Part shown: positions 5,833 through 11,459 of the stretch, one piece after another
Layout: every line of letters begins with the position of its first letter
Numbering within the stretch: the stretch's first letter is position 1
NCBI GenBank assembly: GCA_002353555.1
Contig: DEJO01000034.1
Span: 1 to 11,459, forward strand
From: Prevotella sp. UBA2746
GTDB lineage: Bacteria; Bacteroidota; Bacteroidia; Bacteroidales; Bacteroidaceae
Reading direction: 5' to 3'
Length of the DNA: 11,459 nucleotides
Notes under the pieces: generated by a model
Seen by the model: only the letters and a program-made list of their open reading frames with translations
What the model was told of the DNA's origin: nothing
The model's database searches: none
Program-made: the position numbers and the translations under genes

Positions 5833-6252
5833 ATGCGCATACTCTCCATCGATTACGGTCGTAAGCGCACAGGATTAGCAGTCACCGACCCGTTGCAGAT
5901 TATTGCCGGCGGGTTGGCGACTGTTTCTACATCTGAACTGTTCGACTACCTGAAGGCATACATCGCCCGTGAGCAGGTTGAACGTATCGTCATCGGCGAA
6001 CCTCGCCAACCTAACGGTGAGCCGAGTGAGAACCTGCCGCGAGTGCAGCAGTTTGTGAACCGTTGGCGCAAAGCCGTTCCGCAGGTTCCTATCGAGCTGT
6101 ATGACGAGCGGTTCACCAGCGTCTTGGCGCATCAAGCCATGTTGCAGGGCGGGCTCAAGAAGAAGGCTCGTCAGGACAAGGCTCTTGTCGACGAGATCAG
6201 TGCCACCATCCTGTTGCAGGATTATATGAGAAGAAAAGGCTCCACTCGTTAA
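5833..6252 (+). CDS. ruvX: RuvX/YqgF RNase H-fold nuclease
   Basis: A 139-residue cytoplasmic protein, the usual family length. Motifs: SIDYGRKRTGLAV (5-17, with catalytic Asp7), VIGEPRQPNGE (53-63), YDERFTS (90-96), and a third acidic site DEISATILLQDY (120-131, Asp120). The fold is that of RNase H and RuvC. YqgF is called a putative Holliday-junction resolvase, but in E. coli it is best supported in the 5'-end processing of pre-16S rRNA; which role applies here is not decided by the sequence. The ATG at 5833 is 7 bp after the SPOR gene stop, so it is in the same transcript. An earlier in-frame start (5686) overlaps the SPOR gene and lacks the family N-terminus. The next gene, def, starts 50 bp after its stop. 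Confidence 0.93.
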   Translation: MRILSIDYGRKRTGLAVTDPLQIIAGGLATVSTSELFDYLKAYIAREQVERIVIGEPRQPNGEPSENLPRVQQFVNRWRKAVPQVPIELYDERFTSVLAHQAMLQGGLKKKARQDKALVDEISATILLQDYMRRKGSTR

Positions 6253-6272
6253 CCCCCCACCCGCGAAATAGT

Positions 6273-6297
6273 AAATTGTACATTGTCAAATTGTAAA
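6273..6297. repeat. Short degenerate AATTGTA-type repeat before def
   Basis: AAATTGTA occurs at 6273-6280 and 6288-6295, and the interval reads as roughly 7-bp words (ATTGTAC, ATTGTCA, AATTGTA). In orientation it resembles the reverse complement of the 7-bp array at 3958-4027. It fills most of the 50-bp ruvX-def gap; no Shine-Dalgarno is visible before the def ATG. Confidence 0.45.
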
Positions 6298-6302
6298 TAC
6301 AA

Positions 6303-6860
6303 ATGGTTTTACCAATATATATCTATGGTCAGCCGGTGCTTCGCAAGGAGGCACAGGACATTACGGCTGATTATGAAGGACTGAAAGAGCTGATAGCAAA
6401 CATGTGGGAGACGCTGGCTGAGTCGGAAGGCATCGGCTTGGCTGCCCCGCAGATAGGACGCGCCATCCGGCTGGTCGTCATCGACCTCGACCTCATCAGC
6501 GACGACTTCCCAGAATACAAGGGATTGCGCAACGTATATATCAATCCCCACATCCTGGAATATGACGACACGGAAACCAGTTCTTCGGAAGAAGGCTGCC
6601 TGTCGTTGCCGGGCATCCGTGAGAAGGTGACACGCCCGACGCGCATCCGTGTGAAGTGGATGGACGAGGAGTTCAAGGAGCACGACGAATGGGTGGATGG
6701 CTATCTTGCCCGTGTCATGCAGCATGAGTTCGACCACTTGGACGGACACGTGTTCACCGACCGCATCTCACCCCTGCGCAAGCAGCTGGTGAAGAGTAAG
6801 CTGGCATCGCTCCTCAAGGGGCGCTACCGCTGTGGCTATCGTACCAAACCGGCAAGATAA
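6303..6860 (+). CDS. def: Peptide deformylase
   Basis: Removes the formyl group from the starting Met of nascent proteins, using a bound metal. The 185 residues carry the three hallmark motifs intact: GIGLAAPQIG (43-52), EGCLSLPG (97-104, with metal ligand Cys99) and QHEFDHLDG (140-148, metal ligands His141 and His145 with catalytic Glu142). The start MVLPIYIYGQPVLRK is the normal family N-terminus. It lies 50 bp after ruvX and 23 bp before the TPR gene on the same strand, so it is likely co-transcribed with them. The C-terminal tail (about 165-185) is basic and typical of Bacteroidota enzymes. Confidence 0.97.
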   Translation: MVLPIYIYGQPVLRKEAQDITADYEGLKELIANMWETLAESEGIGLAAPQIGRAIRLVVIDLDLISDDFPEYKGLRNVYINPHILEYDDTETSSSEEGCLSLPGIREKVTRPTRIRVKWMDEEFKEHDEWVDGYLARVMQHEFDHLDGHVFTDRISPLRKQLVKSKLASLLKGRYRCGYRTKPAR

Positions 6861-6883
6861 AGAAAAAGGAGCGAAGGAAAACC

Positions 6884-7645
6884 GTGGGAACGTGGGAACG
6901 AGAGAGCAGGAATGCAAGAGGGCGAAAGACTCTTTCCCTCTCGCTCTCCCGTTCCCATTCTCTATTTCTTTCCCGTTCCCTTTCTCTCTTCCTCTCCCGT
7001 TCCCATTCTCTCTTCCTCTCCCGTTCCCTTTTTCTCTTCCTCCTCTTCACCCCCCTTTCAGCTTCAGCACAGTACAACATCAAGAAGATGATGGAGGAGG
7101 GGAGGAGCATGCTCGATGCCGGCTTCTATGTCGTCTCGATGCAGATATTCAGCCGTGTGGCAGGCCTGAAGCCCAACATGTATGAAGCCTGGTATCTGTC
7201 GGGGCTCTCGAAATACCACCTTGATGATTTCGAAGGAGCCGAAGAAGACTGTACGGCAGCCATCAAGCTGAACCCCTACGTTGCCGACATCTTCGATACG
7301 CGTGCCATGAGCCGCATCCATGAGGAAAAGTATGACAGCGCTGCCGTCGACTATACCCGTGCGTTGGACATCAACCCTGACAACCGCACCTATTGGTTCA
7401 ACCGTGCCTACTGCTATTATTATGCCGGACAGAACCGATTGGCACGGCAGCAACTGGAGTACATGACCGCCCGTTGGAAGAACTTCACGCAAGCAGAAAC
7501 GCTGTTGCGCGAAGTCAGGAGCGGCCGCCCGCCCCAGAAGGGAAAGGGGCGATGGATAGAAAACCGCCGCACCCGCTTCGTCGTCAACAAGAACAACCTG
7601 AAGCTGCATCCGTCATCGCCTCTCTCACATATACAGGGCAAATAA
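6884..7645 (+). CDS. Exported TPR protein with a repeat-built signal peptide
   Basis: A 253-residue protein starting at GTG 6884. No ATG exists upstream in frame before the stop at 6797-6799, and an AAAGGAG (6866-6872) and GAAGGAAAA lie before the GTG. Residues 1-16 are polar and basic. Residues 22-53 are four copies of an octapeptide, SRS[HL]SLFL, encoded by a 24-bp repeat. A hydrophobic run and ASA|Q (about 48-63) form a plausible signal-peptidase site. The mature part has about four TPR units (about 66-99, 100-133, 134-167, 168-201; e.g. AWYLSGLSKYHLDDFEGAEEDC, WFNRAYCYYYAGQNRLA), then a basic tail. TPRs are protein-binding scaffolds, here probably periplasmic. It is last in the ruvX-def operon. 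From memory, relatives keep the conserved ASAQYNIKKMMEEG region but have ordinary short leaders, so the expanded leader is probably local. The signal assignment is inference. Confidence 0.85.
   Translation: MGTWERESRNARGRKTLSLSLSRSHSLFLSRSLSLFLSRSHSLFLSRSLFLFLLFTPLSASAQYNIKKMMEEGRSMLDAGFYVVSMQIFSRVAGLKPNMYEAWYLSGLSKYHLDDFEGAEEDCTAAIKLNPYVADIFDTRAMSRIHEEKYDSAAVDYTRALDINPDNRTYWFNRAYCYYYAGQNRLARQQLEYMTARWKNFTQAETLLREVRSGRPPQKGKGRWIENRRTRFVVNKNNLKLHPSSPLSHIQGK
6886..6900 (+). repeat. Two GGGAACG copies inverted relative to the downstream tandem repeat
   Basis: GGGAACG at 6886-6892 and again at 6894-6900. Its complement CGTTCCC is the core of each of the four 24-bp units starting at 6948, 6972, 6996 and 7020. 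The first copy begins two bases after the G of the GTG start codon. GGGAACGAGAGAG (6894-6906) would pair with CTCTCCCGTTCCC just downstream with one mismatch. Confidence 0.8.
6948..7043 (+). repeat. Four 24-bp polypyrimidine tandem repeats inside the TPR signal region
   Basis: Units start at 6948, 6972, 6996 and 7020, each beginning CCCGTTCCC and continuing in C/T-rich sequence. The tenth base alternates A, T, A, T, so the array has a 48-bp higher order (a dimer duplicated). The unit length keeps the reading frame (8 codons). Because the tract is nearly free of A and G on one strand, no stop codon can form in any of the six frames, which creates long artefactual frames on both strands. Confidence 0.92.
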
Positions 7646-7728
7646 AAAGAATTTGATTAAGCGGTGATGGTAGACTCCGACTTATCTTACTTTTTTGTCG
7701 ATAATCCTTAACTTTCTTAATTGTATTT

Positions 7729-7760
7729 TTTGTCATGTCGGAACTATTTTTTTATTTTTG
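7729..7760 (+). promoter_or_regulatory. Promoter of the second lipoprotein gene
   Basis: TTTG (7729-7732), 20 bp, TATTTTTG (7753-7760): a full match to the Bacteroidota promoter pattern. It leaves a leader of about 15 nt before ATG 7782, and lies inside the longer frame opening at 7695, which supports the later start. Confidence 0.8.
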
Positions 7761-7781
7761 CAAACAATAAAAACAGATAAG

Positions 7782-8465
7782 ATGAAAAGACTGATATTAG
7801 CATGGGTGTGCGGAGCATTGGTCATGGCTTCGTGCGGCAAGTCGAATGCTTCAGCAAGCGATTCGGCTAAGGAGAAAGTGGAAAAGGCTGTTGTTGCAGA
7901 CTCGGCAGAAACAAAGGGAGTCGTGAAAACTGCAAACGTTGACAGTAGTTTGCCGAAAGGGATTCCGGCAACGGCGAAGTTGGCGGATGAAGACGAGGAA
8001 ATGGCTGTCTATCTGAATGTAGAAGAAAAGGGCAAAGACATATACGATAACGATGTCACGTCCGTATGGGTATATTGGAAGGAGAAGGACGAGGTGAAGA
8101 AGTTGCTGACGACGACTAAAGATAATGGAGAGTGGCCGACCATCGACGCAACGGCGAAGGTGGTGAAGCCGTCGAGCATCCATGCAGTGTTCGAAGCCAA
8201 GATTCAACCTTATTCCGACGATAAGTTGATGATACAGGGTTGCCCGGACAGCCGTCATGTGTTCTCTTATCTGGTGGACATCAAGAAAAACGAGTTCCTG
8301 CTGTTGCCTACAACGCAAGGGGTGTTGGGCTTCACGTCAGAGGAAGGCTACATCGTAGCCCAGTCCTACAAGTATCATGATGATCCTGATCGTGCCGGCA
8401 GGTTTACGGTGATTTACATCCTGAGCGACGATGGCAAGGTGATGAAGACCATACCGATGGAATAA
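7782..8465 (+). CDS. Lipoprotein of unknown function
   Basis: A 227-residue protein whose start at ATG 7782 opens a clean lipoprotein signal (MKR, hydrophobic core, VMASC with Cys18). An Ala/Ser/Lys/Glu-rich linker runs to about residue 55. From there on the mature domain mixes short strands with charged loops (VTSVWVYWKEKDEVKKLL, HAVFEAKIQPYSDDKLMIQG, FSYLVDIKKNEFLLLPTT, GRFTVIYILSDDGKVMKTIP), suggesting a beta-rich fold. A single Cys occurs in the mature domain (IQGCPDSR). I do not recognise the family. The gene has its own promoter (7729-7760) and no clear terminator behind it, so some transcription may run on into the thrS region. It stands between the TPR gene and thrS. Confidence 0.85.
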   Translation: MKRLILAWVCGALVMASCGKSNASASDSAKEKVEKAVVADSAETKGVVKTANVDSSLPKGIPATAKLADEDEEMAVYLNVEEKGKDIYDNDVTSVWVYWKEKDEVKKLLTTTKDNGEWPTIDATAKVVKPSSIHAVFEAKIQPYSDDKLMIQGCPDSRHVFSYLVDIKKNEFLLLPTTQGVLGFTSEEGYIVAQSYKYHDDPDRAGRFTVIYILSDDGKVMKTIPME

Positions 8466-8480
8466 AAAGCACGCTTTTAT

Positions 8481-8511
8481 TTTGTATTGTCTTCGATTTG
8501 CACTACCTTTG
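8481..8511 (+). promoter_or_regulatory. thrS promoter P1
   Basis: TTTG (8481-8484), 19 bp, TACCTTTG (8504-8511). The upstream box is embedded in TTTTGTATTGTCTTCG, nearly identical to that of the second promoter about 83 bp downstream. A transcript from here would have a leader of about 110 nt before ATG 8627, against roughly 25-30 nt from P2. Confidence 0.75.
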
Positions 8512-8563
8512 ACTTCGTCGAAGGTACTTTCGCTCTACCATAAAAAGAAAAACAAGTTTTCTT

Positions 8564-8594
8564 TTTGTATTGTCCTCGCTTAATCGTACCTTTG
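8564..8594 (+). promoter_or_regulatory. thrS promoter P2
   Basis: TTTG (8564-8567), 19 bp, TACCTTTG (8587-8594), identical in both boxes and spacing to P1. It is the closer of the two to the ATG at 8627. Confidence 0.8.
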
Positions 8595-8626
8595 CCCCTT
8601 GATTAATAAACACATCAATTTGTATC

Positions 8627-10591
8627 ATGATTAAAATCACATTCCCAGACGGTTCCGTTCGTGAGTACGAACAGGGCGTCACTGGTTATCAAATCGCCGA
8701 GAGCATCTCGCCGGCTCTCGCCCGCAACGTTGTATCTTGCGGTGTCAATGGTGAGACAGTAGAGTTGAACCGACCCATCAACGAGGATGCTACCATCGCC
8801 CTGTATAAGTTTGAGGACGAGGAAGGTAAGCATACCTTCTGGCATACCTCCGCCCACTTGCTGGCAGAGGCTTTGCAGGAACTTTATCCCGGCATCCAGT
8901 TCGGTTTCGGTCCTGCTGTAGAGAACGGATTCTTCTACGACGTGATGCCGAAGGACGGTGTCGCCATCAGTGAGAACGACTTCCCGAAGATTGAGGCGAA
9001 AATGATGGAACTGGCACGGAAAGACGAGCCGGTGGTGCGCAAGGAGATCAGCAAGGCAGACGCGCTGAAGGAGTTTGCCGACGACGGTCAGACGTACAAA
9101 TGTGAGCACATCGACCAAGACCTGGAGGACGGTACCATCTCAACCTATACACAAGGTGCCTTCACCGACCTCTGCCGAGGTCCGCACCTCGTCAGCACGG
9201 GCATCATCAAGGCAGTCAAGATTACGAGTGTTGCCGGTGCTTTCTGGCGCGGCGATGCCGAGCGTGAGCAGATGACACGTATCTATGGTATCACCTTCCC
9301 GAAGAAGAAGATGCTCGATGAGTATCTCGTCATGCTGGAAGAGGCTAAGAAGCGCGACCACCGCAAGATAGGAAAGGAGATGGAATTGTTCATGTTCTCC
9401 GAGAGGGTAGGCAAGGGCTTGCCCATCTGGTTGCCGAAAGGTACGGAGCTTCGCCTGAAATTGCAGGACATGCTGCGTAAGATACAGAAGAACTTCGGCT
9501 ATCAGGAGGTCATCACTCCCCATATCGGTGGCAAGAACCTCTATGTCACCTCCGGACACTATGCCCACTATTCGAAGGATGCCTTCCGTCCCATCACCAC
9601 ACCGGAAGAGGGCGAGGAGTATATGTTGAAGCCGATGAACTGTCCGCACCACTGCGAGGTGTTTGCATGGAAGCCGCGTTCCTACAAGGACCTGCCGCTG
9701 CGCATCGCCGAGTTTGGTACGGTTTATCGCTACGAGAAGAGCGGTGAGTTGCACGGATTGACGCGCGTACGTTCGTTCACCCAGGACGATGCACACATCT
9801 TCTGCCGTCCCGAACAGGTGAAGGGCGAGTTCCTGCGTGTGATGGACATCATTCAGGCAGTCTTCTCTATCTTCAACTTCGAGAATGTGGAAGCCCAGAT
9901 TTCGCTACGCGACCCCAACGACAAGCAGAAGTACATCGGCTCCGACGAGGTATGGGCAGAATCTGAACAGGCCATCATTGACGCCTGCAAGGAGAAAGGA
10001 CTCGACGCCAAGGTGGAGTATGGTGAGGCTGCCTTCTATGGTCCCAAGCTCGACTTCATGGTGAAAGACGCTATCGGGCGCCGTTGGCAGCTGGGTACCA
10101 TTCAGGTTGACTACAACTTGCCGCAACGCTTCAAGCTGGAATACACCGCTGAGGACAACTCCAAGCAGACACCGGTGATGATCCACCGTGCACCGTTCGG
10201 TTCAATGGAGCGCTTCACCGCCGTCCTCATCGAGCATACCGCCGGACACTTCCCCCTCTGGCTCACCCCCGATCAGGTAGCCATCCTGCCTATCTCGGAG
10301 AAGTTCAACGACTATGCACAAGAGGTTCAGAAGTATCTTGACGCTCAGGGCGTGCGTGCCAACGTCGACGACCGCAACGAGAAGATTGGCCGCAAGATTC
10401 GTGACAACGAGCTGAAGCGTGTTCCCTACATGGTCATCGTCGGCGAGAAGGAAGCTGCCGAAGGCCTCGTCTCCATGCGTAAGCAAGGTGGCGGCGAACA
10501 GGCGACCATGACGAAAGAGGAGTTTGCTCAGCGCATCAATGCCGAAGTAGCCGAGATGCTGAAGGCAACCAACCTGAAGCCGCGCGATTGA
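8627..10591 (+). CDS. thrS: Threonine-tRNA ligase
   Basis: Charges tRNA-Thr with threonine in the cytoplasm. The 654 residues are full length and carry all domains: TGS (about 1-62), the N2 editing domain with HTSAH (73-77) and the CRGPH segment (183-187) that clears mischarged serine, and the class II catalytic core. In the core, MNCPHH (337-342) gives zinc ligand Cys339, motif 2 (about 358-392, ending QDDAHIFC) gives His390, and motif 3 HRAPFGSMERF (520-530) gives His520. The anticodon-binding domain spans about 545-650. All key residues are intact. ATG 8627 gives the standard TGS start (MIKITFPDGSVREYEQG). Two tandem promoters precede it. In many Bacteroidales, as I recall, infC-rpmI-rplT follow thrS; here a 3' hairpin pair and a strong terminator end the unit. 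The TGA stop overlaps the first of two direct copies of TTGACAAAGAG. Confidence 0.98.
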   Translation: MIKITFPDGSVREYEQGVTGYQIAESISPALARNVVSCGVNGETVELNRPINEDATIALYKFEDEEGKHTFWHTSAHLLAEALQELYPGIQFGFGPAVENGFFYDVMPKDGVAISENDFPKIEAKMMELARKDEPVVRKEISKADALKEFADDGQTYKCEHIDQDLEDGTISTYTQGAFTDLCRGPHLVSTGIIKAVKITSVAGAFWRGDAEREQMTRIYGITFPKKKMLDEYLVMLEEAKKRDHRKIGKEMELFMFSERVGKGLPIWLPKGTELRLKLQDMLRKIQKNFGYQEVITPHIGGKNLYVTSGHYAHYSKDAFRPITTPEEGEEYMLKPMNCPHHCEVFAWKPRSYKDLPLRIAEFGTVYRYEKSGELHGLTRVRSFTQDDAHIFCRPEQVKGEFLRVMDIIQAVFSIFNFENVEAQISLRDPNDKQKYIGSDEVWAESEQAIIDACKEKGLDAKVEYGEAAFYGPKLDFMVKDAIGRRWQLGTIQVDYNLPQRFKLEYTAEDNSKQTPVMIHRAPFGSMERFTAVLIEHTAGHFPLWLTPDQVAILPISEKFNDYAQEVQKYLDAQGVRANVDDRNEKIGRKIRDNELKRVPYMVIVGEKEAAEGLVSMRKQGGGEQATMTKEEFAQRINAEVAEMLKATNLKPRD

Positions 10592-10657
10592 CAAAGAGCC
10601 TCTCTCGACAGAGAGATGTTTTCTTGACAAAGAGACAATTCTTTCTCTACATAGAGA
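10588..10657 (+). repeat. Duplicated 36-bp-period element with two small hairpins after thrS
   Basis: TTGACAAAGAG occurs at 10588-10598 and 10624-10634, so the first copy contains the thrS stop codon. Each copy is followed by a dyad of TCTC/GAGA type: CTCTCTCGACAGAGAG (10600-10615) and TCTCTACATAGAGA (10644-10657). The two copies differ internally, so the duplication is old or selected only for structure. Confidence 0.65.
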
Positions 10658-10678
10658 CAGGCTTGTTCAAGGGAAATA

Positions 10679-10718
10679 AAAACCGCCGCAGGTTCCAATG
10701 GGAGCCTGCGGCGGTTTT
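10679..10718. terminator. Strong bidirectional terminator between thrS and greA
   Basis: CCGCCGCAGGTTCC (10683-10696) pairs with GGAGCCTGCGGCGG (10701-10714) over 14 bp with one G-U wobble, around an AATG loop. The stem is flanked by AAAA on the left (10679-10682) and TTTT on the right (10715-10718). It works as a Rho-independent terminator in both directions, as suits the convergent thrS and greA. Confidence 0.92.
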
Positions 10719-10765
10719 ATGTATAACAATTGATATGGTATTGTTGCAGAACAAAGGACTTCATA

Positions 10766-11230
10766 TTATAGTTCTATGCTGTCAATCCGCAATTGGAGTG
10801 TGCCGGCAGGGACGCGGACTTCGACGGTTTCACCCGCTTTATGGTTGAGGAGTGCATTGGCGATGGGCGACTTGATGGAAATCTTTCCTTCGTGGAGGTT
10901 CGCTTCGTGAGGGCTGACGATGGTGTATGTCATGCTCGTGTTGTTCCCTATGTTGGTGATTTGTACCCGGCTGAGCAGCTGCACGTTGTCGGTTCCGAGC
11001 CTTGATGTGTCGAGTACGCGGGCATGAGCCAGCACCCGTTGCTTGAAACGGATGCGGCTGAGCAGCCGTCCCTGTTCGCGCTTGGCTGCATGATATTCGA
11101 AGTTCTCGCTCAGGTCGCCCTTGTCGCGCGCCTCGGCGATGGCATCTTTCACCCGTGGCAGTTCCACACTCTCCAACTGGTGCAACTCGGCTACGAGCTT
11201 GTCGTAACCCTCTTGAGACATATATTCCAT
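10766..11230 (-). CDS. greA: Transcription elongation factor GreA
   Basis: GreA enters the secondary channel of backtracked RNA polymerase and stimulates cleavage of the transcript, restarting elongation. The 154 residues have the normal length and build. The N-terminal coiled coil (about 1-75) has the tip ARDKGDLSENFEYHAAK (34-50), where Asp39 and Glu42 are the likely catalytic acids. The C-terminal FKBP-like domain (about 80-154) has SPIANALLNHKAGETVEV. The start is the ATG at 11230-11228, with AAGGAGA a few bases upstream on the minus strand; the next Met in the same frame would cut into the coiled coil. A TACCTTTG box sits 35 bp before the start. It is convergent with thrS and separated by the strong terminator at 10679-10718. 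Confidence 0.96.
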   Translation of the reverse strand: MEYMSQEGYDKLVAELHQLESVELPRVKDAIAEARDKGDLSENFEYHAAKREQGRLLSRIRFKQRVLAHARVLDTSRLGTDNVQLLSRVQITNIGNNTSMTYTIVSPHEANLHEGKISIKSPIANALLNHKAGETVEVRVPAGTLQLRIDSIEL

Positions 11231-11264
11231 GTATCGTTCTCCTTATGTTGTTATGCAAGATTTG

Positions 11265-11272
11265 CAAAGGTA
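11265..11272 (-). promoter_or_regulatory. -7 box of greA
   Basis: On the minus strand the bases read TACCTTTG, an exact TAnnTTTG match, giving a leader of about 25-30 nt before the ATG, followed by a good AAGGAGA ribosome-binding site. No TTTG is found at the usual -33 distance, so the upstream element is weak or absent. Confidence 0.7.
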
Positions 11273-11459
11273 ATACTTTTCTTCCATTCACGCGGTATCG
11301 AGGCAAAGAAAAACGCGAAGACAGGTGACTTGATAGCTACTGAGCAACCTCTATATATTAACGTATCGATACCCTGCATGTTGAAGGAAAGGGTGAATAG
11401 GTACGTGAGTCCGGTTTAAGCATGAGTGTAGGATGACTCGTTTTCGAGCGCAATCCTGC
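11273..11459. other. Right flank without a supportable gene
   Basis: Nothing coding is supported here. A perfect palindrome GTATCGATAC lies at 11363-11372. At the edge, GTAGGAT (11428-11434) pairs with ATCCTGC (11453-11459), and CTCG/CGAG pair inside around TTTT (11441-11444), so a hairpin is cut close to the window end. A 33-codon minus-strand frame ends at the TAA at 11358-11360; it could be the tail of a gene outside the window, but nothing identifies it. Confidence 0.4.

Noticed and set aside
5328..5849. 173-residue frame opposite the SPOR gene
   Set aside because: Antisense shadow of a gene with a clean lipoprotein signal and SPOR domain; Cys/Val-rich low-complexity product.
6814..7110. 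Arg/Glu-rich 98-residue frame on the minus strand over the tandem repeat
   Set aside because: Artefact of the purine-rich strand of the polypyrimidine array, which cannot form stop codons; product is a KRERER run.
6832..7185. 117-residue plus-strand frame with Pro/Phe/Ser repeats overlapping def and the TPR gene
   Set aside because: Same stop-free repeat read in another frame; it ends within the TPR domain, which is clearly coding in the 6884 frame.
7695..7781. Upstream extension of the second lipoprotein
   Set aside because: A full-match promoter (7729-7760) lies inside it, and the lipoprotein signal starts cleanly at 7782.
9140..9796. 218-residue frame opposite thrS
   Set aside because: Shadow of the thrS coding strand; no start signals and no recognisable domain.
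10588..10636. TTGACA words after thrS as sigma-70-like -35 boxes
   Set aside because: Bacteroidota promoters do not use TTGACA/TATAAT, no matching second box follows, and the word is part of a duplicated 3' element.
11024..11419. 131-residue frame opposite greA and its upstream region
   Set aside because: Antisense to greA; the frame has no start signals and no family features.

Overview
The window looks like chromosomal DNA of a Bacteroidota bacterium, most likely order Bacteroidales and near Prevotella. The basis is the set of Bacteroidota-type promoters (TTTG or TTCG about 19-20 bp upstream of TAnnTTTG-like boxes), the short-signal lipoproteins, the gene content and the moderate GC of the coding DNA. 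It is mostly housekeeping: cell-wall synthesis (murB), nascent-protein processing (def), a RuvX/YqgF nuclease, threonyl-tRNA synthetase (thrS) and a transcript-cleavage factor (greA). These are interleaved with envelope proteins. No tRNA, rRNA, CRISPR array, transposase or phage structural gene is visible.

Layout. Positions 1-393 are the 3' end of an unrecognised gene with a terminator at 449-482. A gene-poor, AT-rich stretch (483-1235) holds a probable relic reading frame on the minus strand and a large dyad at 995-1029. A lipoprotein built of two similar halves (1236-2084) overlaps murB (2081-3097) by ATGA. A PhnP-like metallo-beta-lactamase-fold hydrolase follows (3203-3970), bracketed by short repeats: a 39-bp element in two copies upstream, then ten 7-bp units and a 30-bp dimer downstream. 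Converging on it is a minus-strand cassette of small envelope proteins: YtxH-like (5052-4840), holin-like two-TM protein (4753-4406) and a 100-residue basic-tailed protein (4390-4088). Divergent from that is an apparent operon: SPOR lipoprotein (5319), ruvX (5833), def (6303) and an exported TPR protein (6884-7645). A second lipoprotein (7782-8465) and thrS (8627-10591) each have their own promoters, two in tandem for thrS. A strong bidirectional hairpin (10679-10718) separates thrS from convergent greA (11230-10766). The last 185 bases hold no gene I can support.

How they fit together: the operon joins envelope/septal peptidoglycan binding (SPOR), RNA/DNA processing (RuvX), deformylation of nascent protein (Def) and a periplasmic TPR scaffold. 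MurB supplies peptidoglycan precursor. The YtxH/holin-like/basic-tail cassette looks like an envelope-associated module.

I see no clear undescribed defence or mobile system. The most unusual feature is the export signal of the TPR protein. It is largely built from four 24-bp polypyrimidine tandem repeats, and inverted copies of the repeat core lie right at the GTG start codon, so the mRNA start region could fold against any of the repeats. The cluster of palindromic short repeats around the MBL-fold gene comes second: one repeat copy appears to provide that gene's ribosome-binding site, and another array contains its stop codon.
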